A DNA stretch of 56,662 nucleotides from Streptococcus sp. A12 (GTDB lineage Bacteria; Bacillota; Bacilli; Lactobacillales; Streptococcaceae). Below the pieces are notes generated by a model. It did not search any database. It was not told the DNA's origin and was given only the letters and a program-made list of their open reading frames with translations. Both the position numbers and the translations under genes were made by a program. The stretch spans positions 1 through 56,662 of the forward strand of contig NZ_CAJPOU010000004.1 in the NCBI RefSeq assembly GCF_905372335.1, read 5' to 3'. Within the stretch, counting starts at the first letter, position 1. Each line of letters begins with the position of its first letter. Below are positions 8,302-15,379 of the stretch, piece after piece.

Positions 8302-8349
8302 TGATCCTATTGTAATCGAAAATCTCAAATTATTTTTTAAAGGGACAAT
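8302..8349 (-). promoter_or_regulatory. Second copy of promoter/operator box
   Basis: Upstream of the 95-aa gene, the plus strand shows GTAATCGAAAATC (8312-8324) and AAAGGGACAAT (8339-8349), matching the boxes at 2974-3004 in order and orientation. A possible -10, TACAAT on the minus strand, lies at 8309-8314. Confidence 0.4.
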
Positions 8350-8351
8350 CA

Positions 8352-8394
8352 TAAAAAATAAATCCCCTTAATTCAAAAATTAAGGAGATTTTTG
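8352..8394 (-). terminator. Terminator after the 181-aa gene
   Basis: On the minus strand, a stem of roughly 9 bp (CTCCTTAAT with ATTAAGGGG, one G-T pair) encloses a short loop and is followed by an A/T-rich run including TTTTTT. It starts 5 bases past the stop at 8399. Confidence 0.7.
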
Positions 8395-8398
8395 ACTG

Positions 8399-8944
8399 CT
8401 ATTTATTGGTAAACACAAACTCGCCTTTCATAGAAAACGCACTCTTTTTACTTACATTAAATTGAATCAGCCTGAAATAAAAATCATGTTTTTTTCCAAA
8501 TGGGAAGACACTAAATACTGGATGATACCATTCTTCAATATCTACAAATTTTCTTTCAAGAGGAGCTTCAGAACCATTCCATGATTTTCTATGATAGGAA
8601 ATACCTGTCCGTTTTTCTCTATTCAAAAAACTTAATTCTACAATATCTTGATAATCCTTTTTCACTGCTCGCTGGTTAATCGTAATCATTCGTTGGTTTG
8701 CATCACCTTCATCAGCATCCGTAAAAAGATTGATTTTAGGAGGTAACTCATCTTTTAATTTTCGGATTCCAAGGTAGTCCTTGTTTAAGATATTTTTGAA
8801 TAGATAACGCTGAAAAAGTTTTGCTTGAAACCACTTCATAAACTGATAAATACCAATGCTAAAAAGAGCCATTAAAATCCATAATGAAAATTCATTCTCT
8901 TGAAATGGAAAATCCACTGCGATTGAAAAAATCATGCCTAACAC
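8399..8944 (-). CDS. Hypothetical membrane protein, start uncertain (possible frameshift)
   Basis: 181 residues from a GTG at 8944. Residues ~20-40 are a membrane segment (LWILMALFSIGIYQFMKWF), probably preceded by a second hydrophobic stretch; the rest is a soluble domain I do not recognise. The GTG has no ribosome site. A GGAAGG site at 8990-8995 instead points to a TTG at 8979, in another frame. That frame joins this one if one base is added or lost in the A6 run at 8954-8959, giving a continuous hydrophobic N-terminus. So the annotated 5' end may be an artefact of an indel. It lies downstream of the 333-aa membrane protein and is probably co-transcribed. Confidence 0.55.
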   Translation of the reverse strand: MLGMIFSIAVDFPFQENEFSLWILMALFSIGIYQFMKWFQAKLFQRYLFKNILNKDYLGIRKLKDELPPKINLFTDADEGDANQRMITINQRAVKKDYQDIVELSFLNREKRTGISYHRKSWNGSEAPLERKFVDIEEWYHPVFSVFPFGKKHDFYFRLIQFNVSKKSAFSMKGEFVFTNK

Positions 8945-8996
8945 AATGCTTTCAAAAAATGAATAAATGAATCTATCAACTTAATTTTACCTTCCT

Positions 8997-9998
8997 TTAA
9001 TTCATTTCTACAGTTTCAATAGGGTTTGAAAATTCAAATGTTCCATCTTTGACTGCCTGTTTTTTCTTGTCTAAAGACTCCAATTTAGCCTTCAACTTTT
9101 CAATGTTTTTATAGGCTGTTTCAATGGTTCTGTTCTTCGTCTCGATGTTTGTATCCAGCGTAGCAATATTCTTTTGATTGGCTTCGAGATCATCACCTGT
9201 TAGATATTTTGCTTCCGCTTGAAGACTCGCTTTTCGTGAATTATCATCTTCAATTGATTCCTTCAATTGAGCAATTGATGTTGTCAATTTTTGAGACTGT
9301 TCATTCTGGAAATTGATCTCTTTTTCTATTTCCTGAAGAGTAAATTCTTCTCTGGAGACAACCTCAATAGCTTTAATTTCAAGCTGAGTATTTTGAGGAG
9401 TTACAAAGAATTGTACAGTGTCATCTTCTTCAGATTTCTTCTGAGAAACCTTTTTAGAATCACTAGATGGCGATGAAATATTCACATCAATTGAACTAGA
9501 AGATACCGTCTGATTTGTCACATCGATCGCAAATGCACCAAAATTTTTCGGAACTCCTTTAATAATAACTGATACTTTATTATCAATGATTGGTACAACA
9601 TCCATCTCTATTTTTGAGTCTTTATGCTGTGCATAGAGTTTCCATTTTAATCGTTTGGCATCGATGCCCCGATCTATCGAAGTCGTAGCATCTTTAGTCT
9701 CAAATTGTAAAACGATAATTCCAGTATCTGGTGAATATTCCTGGCTGACCAGTTTCATCTCACCACTCCCATTCGCAAAAACTTGCTTTGTTTTAAGTTG
9801 TTCTGAAGTATATGTTTGCCTTTGTGGTGAGAAAATTGCTCCCATCAAAAGGGTCAGCCAGGTCACAAACAACATTGAGAAAATAACTAGTTTTCTCTTA
9901 ATAATATTCTCTTGAAACCAAACTTTAATCTTAATAAATGGCTTCAAAATTGGGCTAGATTTTATCTTTTCAATCCAGCGTTTTGCTATCTCTATCAT
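8997..9998 (-). CDS. Membrane-anchored coiled-coil protein of the mobile element
   Basis: 333 residues. One transmembrane segment at about residues 36-54 (LVIFSMLFVTWLTLLMGAIF), then an extracytoplasmic beta-rich domain to ~170, a Ser-rich linker (~170-195) and a C-terminal coiled coil (~225-320, heptad leucines and many Gln/Lys). Not recognised as a named family; a surface or cell-envelope role in conjugation is a guess from topology. The ATG at 9998 sits inside the palindrome CTATCATGATAG (9992-10003), which may be an operator shared with the divergent gene at 10064. Confidence 0.6.
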   Translation of the reverse strand: MIEIAKRWIEKIKSSPILKPFIKIKVWFQENIIKRKLVIFSMLFVTWLTLLMGAIFSPQRQTYTSEQLKTKQVFANGSGEMKLVSQEYSPDTGIIVLQFETKDATTSIDRGIDAKRLKWKLYAQHKDSKIEMDVVPIIDNKVSVIIKGVPKNFGAFAIDVTNQTVSSSSIDVNISSPSSDSKKVSQKKSEEDDTVQFFVTPQNTQLEIKAIEVVSREEFTLQEIEKEINFQNEQSQKLTTSIAQLKESIEDDNSRKASLQAEAKYLTGDDLEANQKNIATLDTNIETKNRTIETAYKNIEKLKAKLESLDKKKQAVKDGTFEFSNPIETVEMN

Positions 9999-10027
9999 GA
10001 TAGATTTATCCTTTCTATTCTATGTGA
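9992..10027. promoter_or_regulatory. Divergent promoter region with palindrome over a start codon
   Basis: The 12-bp perfect palindrome CTATCATGATAG (9992-10003) overlaps the start codon of the minus-strand 333-aa gene and lies ~60 bases before the plus-strand gene at 10064. The adjoining ATCCTTTCTATTCTATGT resembles the leader of the 86-aa gene (2957-2972). It may be an operator coupling the two divergent genes. Confidence 0.35.
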
Positions 10028-10063
10028 TAAAATAAAATAAAAGTTATAGCGAGGTAATTATTT

Positions 10064-11023
10064 ATGTCTTTTCAATCTGCTTATAGTTTAGAATTAAAAC
10101 AATATGTAACTCCAAAAGAGGCCTTTGATTTTTCTTGCTCTCCAATTGGAACTCCTAATCATCTAACCGATGCAAAAATGTTTCAATGTGGAGAAAAATG
10201 CTCCTTCAAATTAACCTTAGCTAACTTCAATAATCCAGACTTTAATAAAACTCCCTACTTTACTCCTGGGGCAAGAAATCAAAAACATGACCCTAATAAT
10301 TGTCAACGTATGATTGAACATTATCAACAAAGGGAACAAGAAGTAACGTCTGAAAATCATATCTCTTTTTACCGTGAGAAAAATAAACTGATTGTTGACT
10401 TAGACCTTGTTAAAGGGATATTGGCTACTGTAACTAAACCTAGACAGAAAGACGAATCCAATTTTTCTTCTGAGTCAAATAAAAATGAAATGCATCATCA
10501 GGGCTCTCATTCTTCTTGTACTGATGAGGATAAGAGGACTTTCCGTAGCCATGTGAAACAACTCAGAGACTTAGTCAATTATTTTTTAGAATACCAGTCT
10601 GGAGAGAAGTATACATTCTATGATAAATATAAAAGAGAAATCCAACTCGAAAGATACTTTGTCAATCTAAAAGAAGCAAACCAAAGAGGAATAAACCTGG
10701 AAGATGTTCATATCTATTATGATACTGCAACAGTAAAATCTATTGACAACAAAGAGAACCCTGAAAAAAGTTATTTTTTAGTTAGATTCCATAGTTTATG
10801 CACAATTGAACAAGACTCTAATTATCCAACTATAACGATTAACAAAAGTCTCGCTAGCCATCATGGAGTTAAAGGAAAGCTTAAAATATTAGAAAAAGCA
10901 TCAAAAGATAAACAACCTCTTAAACTATTTTACTTTGGAAAGTTTGTTAAGCATAGTTCTAAGAAATACATTAATCCCGACGTAAGCTATGAAGATATTT
11001 TGGACTATTTAGTCATCAGTTAA
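10064..11023 (+). CDS. Lone plus-strand cargo protein, possible zinc-binding N-terminus, unknown function
   Basis: 319 residues, the only convincing plus-strand gene in the element. The N-terminal ~90 residues contain F-x-C-x3-C (C42, C46), then YFTPGA and H75-x4-C80, with H86 close by. This resembles the zinc-finger head seen in CoiA-like and some nuclease-associated proteins, though not closely enough to name it. The middle is polar with a His/Ser patch (~145-150). The C-terminal ~140 residues are mixed alpha/beta without known motifs. Start ATG at 10064 follows GCGAGG. It converges on and overlaps the 83-aa gene by 15 bases. Position and orientation suggest cargo, perhaps defence-related; this is inference. 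Confidence 0.6.
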   Translation: MSFQSAYSLELKQYVTPKEAFDFSCSPIGTPNHLTDAKMFQCGEKCSFKLTLANFNNPDFNKTPYFTPGARNQKHDPNNCQRMIEHYQQREQEVTSENHISFYREKNKLIVDLDLVKGILATVTKPRQKDESNFSSESNKNEMHHQGSHSSCTDEDKRTFRSHVKQLRDLVNYFLEYQSGEKYTFYDKYKREIQLERYFVNLKEANQRGINLEDVHIYYDTATVKSIDNKENPEKSYFLVRFHSLCTIEQDSNYPTITINKSLASHHGVKGKLKILEKASKDKQPLKLFYFGKFVKHSSKKYINPDVSYEDILDYLVIS

Positions 11024-11260
11024 TATTTCAAAATCTAACAATTCTTGATAATTGAACTCTATAATTTTGTATGAACCAATAAATCTAAAATTCTCTAGAA
11101 AATGATTTTCAACAGCTTCCCTAGCTTCCTCAAAACTATTAAAAACTCTTGTACCGCTGATTTCGTCTGACCAAGCTAATTGTCTATTTTTTTGTTGGAC
11201 TAACCAGACACTTTTTCCAACATTGATTTGCATAAGAACAGCGTAATATTTTTGTTCCAT
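11009..11260 (-). CDS. Small hypothetical protein of the mobile element
   Basis: 83 residues, soluble, aromatic-rich (MEQKYYAVLMQINVGKSVWLVQ). The alternation suggests a small beta-sheet plus helix domain; no family recognised. Its 3' end overlaps the convergent plus-strand gene by 15 bases. The start ATG at 11260 follows AGAAAGGTG, part of a leader also seen, slightly altered, before the 67-aa gene at 12862. Confidence 0.55.
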   Translation of the reverse strand: MEQKYYAVLMQINVGKSVWLVQQKNRQLAWSDEISGTRVFNSFEEAREAVENHFLENFRFIGSYKIIEFNYQELLDFEILTDD

Positions 11261-11320
11261 ATTCTTATTTTCACCTTTCTAATTCTACATAGTATCCATT
11301 TATGGTTTTATAATAATGGC

Positions 11321-11545
11321 TTATCTCTGATTCCCATGCTTCTTATATCCTTTCCAAATAAATGAAACCTTACTTTTCGGCCAAACACTTTTTAGTAACA
11401 TTAAGAACGCTAATGGCATCCTTTTCGTTTTGATTTCATTTCCAAAGTTATCACATATGGTTATCTTGAAGAGCGGTACAAACCAGATCGCAATCAAGAT
11501 AGTTCCAATCACGCCATGCGCAATAGCATTTAAAATTTGATACAT
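11321..11545 (-). CDS. Small membrane protein of the mobile element
   Basis: 74 residues with one N-terminal transmembrane segment (about residues 8-27, AIAHGVIGTILIAIWFVPLF) and a basic C-terminal tail rich in Lys. Possibly a second, shorter hydrophobic stretch at ~45-53. Start ATG at 11545 follows AAGGAGG. It lies 9 bases after the 76-aa gene, so co-transcription is likely. Function unknown. Confidence 0.55.
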   Translation of the reverse strand: MYQILNAIAHGVIGTILIAIWFVPLFKITICDNFGNEIKTKRMPLAFLMLLKSVWPKSKVSFIWKGYKKHGNQR

Positions 11546-11554
11546 ACTGCCTCC

Positions 11555-11785
11555 TTAAATACAACCTAACTTTTCAGGTGCCAAATCCAATGTTAGCCAA
11601 AGGGCCTCATCTTGCGAAATATGTGTTAGTCTTCCTCCCTCATCATTAAAACGATGTAGGGTAAACGTTCCATCTGATAATTTTCCTAAAACAACCATTC
11701 CTTCATTTGTCCTAGTACGCCATAGTTCCCAATCAGTTTGAAAAGCTGTCTCAGCCCATTTACTTAGTTTTGCCCTTTTAGTCAT
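11555..11785 (-). CDS. Small hypothetical protein of the mobile element
   Basis: 76 residues, soluble, Trp-rich (four Trp, including LWRTR and ALWLTL). Reads like a compact beta-rich domain; no family recognised. The start at 11785 overlaps the end of the thioredoxin-like gene by 8 bases, which supports translation coupling and membership of the same operon. Confidence 0.55.
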   Translation of the reverse strand: MTKRAKLSKWAETAFQTDWELWRTRTNEGMVVLGKLSDGTFTLHRFNDEGGRLTHISQDEALWLTLDLAPEKLGCI

Positions 11786-12224
11786 TCATGGCCTCCTGAA
11801 TACTTTTCTCATCTGCTACAATCTTTTCCTCTGAATCTCTTAAAGCATATAGATATTTTTTTATTTTTCCCTTACGGATCTTGATGATAGTTGCAGCTTT
11901 TTCAACCTGGTATTTTTCTACTAACTTTTGACCTTCTTCTGTCTGAGTATCAATGTAAAATGTAGGATAGGAACCTTTATTAGCTGCATCTACAACTACA
12001 CTTTTTCCAACCTGACAGTAAGGACAATCTTTTTTATAAAATACTAGATTTACATTTTGATCAAGTACAGTATTCTGGTATTCCTTCTGAGTAAGGTGAG
12101 GATCATAATCTAAGATAAAATGATCTTTATACAACCTATATCCTCCTAAAACTGCGAGACTCACAAGTAAAATGACAAGAAGAGCCCCTAGAGCTAACTT
12201 AACATGCGTAAAAAGCTCTTTCAT
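11778..12224 (-). CDS. Membrane-anchored thioredoxin-like protein
   Basis: 148 residues. One transmembrane segment at ~9-28 (KLALGALLVILLVSLAVLGG) places the rest outside the membrane. A thioredoxin-fold active site is clear: FYKKDCPYC, with C67 and C70. The later VEKAATIIKIRKGKI matches the cis-Pro region position, but Pro is replaced (AATI). Such proteins on Gram-positive conjugative elements are thought to help disulphide formation in secreted transfer proteins. The ATG overlaps the preceding stop by four bases, showing tight operon coupling. Confidence 0.75.
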   Translation of the reverse strand: MKELFTHVKLALGALLVILLVSLAVLGGYRLYKDHFILDYDPHLTQKEYQNTVLDQNVNLVFYKKDCPYCQVGKSVVVDAANKGSYPTFYIDTQTEEGQKLVEKYQVEKAATIIKIRKGKIKKYLYALRDSEEKIVADEKSIQEAMND

Positions 12225-12643
12225 CCTATCTCCTCCTCATCCATAAAATCAAATATGGATCCTTGAACATAATCAATCTTGGCCAATTCTTTTATTTCGG
12301 ATTTCAAGTTAGTGAACGTTGTCATCACTTCTTGAAAGAGTAAAGGATCAAATTCCTTGGAATCCAATACACGGACAATTGGCAACATTGGATAATGATC
12401 TCTCAACTCCTCCTGCAGGTAATCTGAAATCATTTTATCATTCGAGATAACACTATCTACTCTAATGATCGCTGGAATGCTAGAAATACTCTCCTCGTTT
12501 TGATAAAAAGTTAAAGCCACATCCCCTGCAGAAACAGACTCAAATTTTAAGTTATCCGATGAAAGTTTAAAATAATAAGCCAATGGTTCCTGACCAACCC
12601 CTGTTAGGTAGTATCCTCTAATAATTTTGAATAACTCTGACAT
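12221..12643 (-). CDS. Hypothetical protein of the mobile element
   Basis: 140 residues, soluble, acidic at the C-terminus (FDFMDEEEIG). No motif recognised. Predicted mixed alpha/beta from residue pattern. Start ATG at 12643 follows AAAGGAGAAAGG, a strong site. It overlaps the thioredoxin-like gene by four bases, so the two are translationally coupled. Confidence 0.55.
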   Translation of the reverse strand: MSELFKIIRGYYLTGVGQEPLAYYFKLSSDNLKFESVSAGDVALTFYQNEESISSIPAIIRVDSVISNDKMISDYLQEELRDHYPMLPIVRVLDSKEFDPLLFQEVMTTFTNLKSEIKELAKIDYVQGSIFDFMDEEEIG

Positions 12644-12658
12644 CGACCTTTCTCCTTT

Positions 12659-12862
12659 CTAACAAACTTTTAAAAGTCTAAACGGAGCTTGATACACATC
12701 AGGATAGTGAATCAATCTCTTTTTTCTTTGTTCAGGAAGTGGTTTACGGTAATGATTTTGAAGATACTGAAAAGCTAGTCCCAAGGTATCAAAAACTAAA
12801 ACTTTATTCTCCCCATTACAAATATAATCTCCTAATTCAAAACTGAAAATTACGTACTTCAT
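12659..12862 (-). CDS. Small basic hypothetical protein of the mobile element
   Basis: 67 residues from the ATG at 12862, preferred over an in-frame GTG at 12874 because AGAAAGTGAG lies just ahead of it. The N-terminus (MKYVIFSFELGDYI) is strand-like; the C-terminal half is basic (PEQRKKRLIHYP). No family recognised. It sits between the 53-aa membrane protein and the 140-aa gene in what looks like one operon. Confidence 0.5.
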   Translation of the reverse strand: MKYVIFSFELGDYICNGENKVLVFDTLGLAFQYLQNHYRKPLPEQRKKRLIHYPDVYQAPFRLLKVC

Positions 12863-12870
12863 TCTTATTC

Positions 12871-13032
12871 TCACTTTCTATTTGGGCCAATCATTGCCAG
12901 CTGATCTGTCTCTAACTCATCATCATATCCGTTTTCAAAACGCACTTGTTGACGAATCCCTATAAGTGAGAGAACTAAGAAAAATCCTCCAACAAATATA
13001 AGGCTAAATAATCCAACTAAAATCAAAATCAT
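12871..13032 (-). CDS. 53-residue membrane microprotein
   Basis: A short gene on the minus strand: ATG at 13032 with GGAGG five to ten bases ahead, TGA at 12871. The product has a single transmembrane segment at residues 2-25 (ILILVGLFSLIFVGGFF) and a polar acidic tail (GYDDELETDQLAMIGPNRK). The good ribosome site, codon use and packing within the operon support a real gene. Function unknown. Confidence 0.6.
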   Translation of the reverse strand: MILILVGLFSLIFVGGFFLVLSLIGIRQQVRFENGYDDELETDQLAMIGPNRK

Positions 13033-13120
13033 ATCATTCCTCCATAGATTATTTTAAATACATTTATATACTGGTAGTAATCGTAGATATAAATGTAAGG
13101 CAGTCTGCGGGTTTTTAAAA

Positions 13121-14623
13121 TTATCCAATATCAAGCTCAAATAGAGATAGTTGTTGTGTTTGTTTAAAGCCATCTTTAACCCTTTCTATCACTCTTTGAG
13201 TGAACTCTATACTTTCTTCAAAGAAAGCAGCAATATTGGCCATATAAGCCTCCTGACGTTCTTTCTTCACCTGGATAAGGGAAAGCAAGATTGCTTTGAT
13301 AGAGGCTAATCTGATGCCTCCTCCACGACCGTGTTTGACTGTGAAGAATATCTTTTGTTCTGCTTTGAGAACCTTCAATACTTTATCCAATGAACGCTCA
13401 GGAATGTTCAACTTCTCTCGTATCTCTTTTTTCGTCGTCTGTATAAATGGATCCTCGGATTGATAGAAACCTTCTAAATAGGCCATTACGTCTGTTTTCC
13501 ATTCATAGAGATGACTATTCTTCCTGTCAGCACGTTTCTTCTTGAATTTGTACCAACGTTGCTTCACAAAGAGATCTGAAGCCTTGAGTTCCTGATTGAC
13601 CCATGCTTTACATAAAGCCATCACATAATCACGACTAGCAGCTTCATATTTTCCTGAGTAGGCGCTTGTGATAATCTTATGATATTCAGCTGAAGAGAGT
13701 GGCTCGTCTAGATTCGCATTAAAACTAGAAAGAACCTCCTCACACTCTTCCTGATCAATTCCTGAAGAGAAGTTGGCTAAAGCTAGCGTGAAAAGAACGT
13801 TGTTTCTTCCCATCAAGGCTTTTCCACCTTTGATATTCCCCTCTCTCATCAGCAATTGATACCAAGGTTCAGTAATCTGTTTCACCCCTTCAGAGCCTGA
13901 AATAACCGTCAAATTGGGCTTTTTACTTGGGAAAGGAAGTTCTGATTGCTTCATCGACCAATCTAACCACTCCTGGAACGAATAGGTATAGTCAGGTTCA
14001 AAGAATTCGATATTATCAGTTCGAGGAATACGAGCAATCCCAAAATGGTTACAAGTCAAATCTACTGGTAAAGTTTGAGCAAAGTAATTTCTCAAATTTT
14101 GAGAGATAGCTTTAGCCACCTTAACGACTCGAAATTTGGAATGAGCTGTAACATAGGCCGATTCTGATAAGACAAAATATGCTTGAAATCCTTTATCTGA
14201 TTTCAGGATCAACGTCGGCATAAAACCTAGCTCCAGGGAAGTAGTTAAAATGTCTCCTGTCGTCATTTCTTCAGCTGAAGAGGTAATATCAAAGTCAATG
14301 TAGAATGTGTTAATCTGTCGAAGATTATCTTCAGAGTGGCCACGTGTAATCCGTCGACCAGCATCGCTATAGCTTCCATAGCAATATACGTTAGGAGTCC
14401 AGTGCGTAAACTGATCCTGATTCTCCAGTAATGATTCGACAGAGGTTAAAACAACACCACGTGCTTTCACCATATTCGCTTTTGAACGATAAGCAAATAC
14501 AGAGCCTCGTCTTCCTTCTTCAGCTGAAGAGATGAGCTGTAGATGGCTATTCTTAAATTTTTGTGTTCTTAATCCGTCTTTTATGATTAAGCTAAAACAT
14601 TCTTGTAAATTAATCTTCTTCAT
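13121..14623 (-). CDS. Primase-like replication protein (AEP-type domain plus PriCT-1) ending in a clamp-binding motif
   Basis: 500 residues from the ATG at 14623, which overlaps the stop of the 31-aa gene (ATGA); a longer start at 14641 is less likely. FYIDFDI at 107-113 gives the hhhDhD metal motif (D110, D112) of archaeo-eukaryotic-type primases. KSDKGFQAYF (141-150) and ARIPRTDN (197-204) follow as expected. Residues ~265-330 resemble the helical PriCT-1 domain. A winged-helix-like region lies at ~380-450. The last residues contain QLSLF (491-495), a perfect match to the beta-sliding-clamp binding consensus. It probably starts or primes replication of the element and is tethered to host DnaN; the tether is inference. 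Confidence 0.7.
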   Translation of the reverse strand: MKKINLQECFSLIIKDGLRTQKFKNSHLQLISSAEEGRRGSVFAYRSKANMVKARGVVLTSVESLLENQDQFTHWTPNVYCYGSYSDAGRRITRGHSEDNLRQINTFYIDFDITSSAEEMTTGDILTTSLELGFMPTLILKSDKGFQAYFVLSESAYVTAHSKFRVVKVAKAISQNLRNYFAQTLPVDLTCNHFGIARIPRTDNIEFFEPDYTYSFQEWLDWSMKQSELPFPSKKPNLTVISGSEGVKQITEPWYQLLMREGNIKGGKALMGRNNVLFTLALANFSSGIDQEECEEVLSSFNANLDEPLSSAEYHKIITSAYSGKYEAASRDYVMALCKAWVNQELKASDLFVKQRWYKFKKKRADRKNSHLYEWKTDVMAYLEGFYQSEDPFIQTTKKEIREKLNIPERSLDKVLKVLKAEQKIFFTVKHGRGGGIRLASIKAILLSLIQVKKERQEAYMANIAAFFEESIEFTQRVIERVKDGFKQTQQLSLFELDIG

Positions 14624-14715
14624 AGTGTCTGACTTCCCCATTTTTCATCAATACAGGGTGTTTCCCACGTGAATCCACATTTTTGACAGATACCTTTCTT
14701 TGACACTACTTTCAT
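14620..14715 (-). CDS. 31-residue CxxC microprotein
   Basis: ATG at 14715 with GAGGAG eight bases ahead; TGA at 14620. The product has CQKCGF (C10, C13) and a third Cys (C21) with two Trp, suggesting half a zinc ribbon or a metal-dependent dimer. Its stop overlaps the primase-like gene's start by four bases, and it begins 5 bases after the 166-aa gene's stop. So it is firmly embedded in the replication operon. Function unknown. Confidence 0.6.
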   Translation of the reverse strand: MKVVSKKGICQKCGFTWETPCIDEKWGSQTL

Positions 14716-14720
14716 GATAA

Positions 14721-15221
14721 TTACTCCTCATTGACTCTCATACTTTTAGGTAACTTTTTACTCGGTAAACAGGAACCTTCAGATAAGTCTCCTTTACTAT
14801 AAAATTCAGGAGGATGTGTCATTATGTGATCACTTCTTTTCCATCCTCGACGAAGTTGTTTGTAAGATAAAGAAACACGCTTCTCAATCTCTTTAAAACT
14901 AAATCCCAATTTCAAGTAGGTTGTTACAATAGTTGTAGCGTGTTCTTTGGACTCTTCGCTTCTTGTTCTTCGCTGAAAGTTAATCTGCTTATCTTCTTCA
15001 TTTAATGCTATCTGATAATCAATAAACAACTTCCGCATTTCCATAATTTTATGTTGCCAGACCAAACTGTAAGGCTGCCCTGAATATCGATTCACTAAGT
15101 CCTTTACGGGTTGTTTAAATTTCAGCTGAAGAGGATCGAATTCGCCAAGGTCAGAAAAGGGATCAATGAAACCTAATGGTTCGTTTTGAATCAATTCATT
15201 GTATAGCGCTTCTCTGTCCAT
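14721..15221 (-). CDS. Hypothetical HTH-like protein of the replication module
   Basis: 166 residues. Residues ~105-140 (TYLKLGFSFKEIEKRVSLSY then KQLRRGWK) fit a helix-turn-helix, as in small phage and plasmid replication or regulatory proteins. The N-terminal part is acidic and the tail basic. It lies between the 45-aa clamp-motif protein and the 31-aa gene, upstream of the primase-like gene, so it could be an origin-binding or regulatory partner. Start ATG at 15221 follows AAGGAG. One TTCAGCTGAA palindrome lies at 15121-15130. Confidence 0.55.
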   Translation of the reverse strand: MDREALYNELIQNEPLGFIDPFSDLGEFDPLQLKFKQPVKDLVNRYSGQPYSLVWQHKIMEMRKLFIDYQIALNEEDKQINFQRRTRSEESKEHATTIVTTYLKLGFSFKEIEKRVSLSYKQLRRGWKRSDHIMTHPPEFYSKGDLSEGSCLPSKKLPKSMRVNEE

Positions 15222-15240
15222 CCTAATATATCTCCTTCTG

Positions 15241-15378
15241 TCAAATGCACGTCATTGAGTCAAATAAGCTTAACTGGATGGTTGTAGGCGCTTGTTCGCT
15301 GTTTCCATTCTTATCATGATCGATAACGTCAAAGATTTCTAACGTGTCTAAATTCATTACAATCTCTAATCCTAACAT
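15241..15378 (-). CDS. 45-residue protein carrying a sliding-clamp binding motif
   Basis: ATG at 15378 with AAAGGAG seven bases ahead; TGA at 15241, 20 bases before the next gene. Residues 1-22 look like a short helix (LEIVMNLDTLEIFDVID). Residues 35-39 are QLSLF, the consensus by which proteins dock on the beta clamp DnaN, followed by an acidic residue. The same pentapeptide ends the primase-like protein of the same operon. It is the first gene of the leftward replication operon. A clamp-targeting regulator or loader is a plausible role, not shown. Confidence 0.6.
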   Translation of the reverse strand: MLGLEIVMNLDTLEIFDVIDHDKNGNSEQAPTTIQLSLFDSMTCI

Positions 15379-15379
15379 C

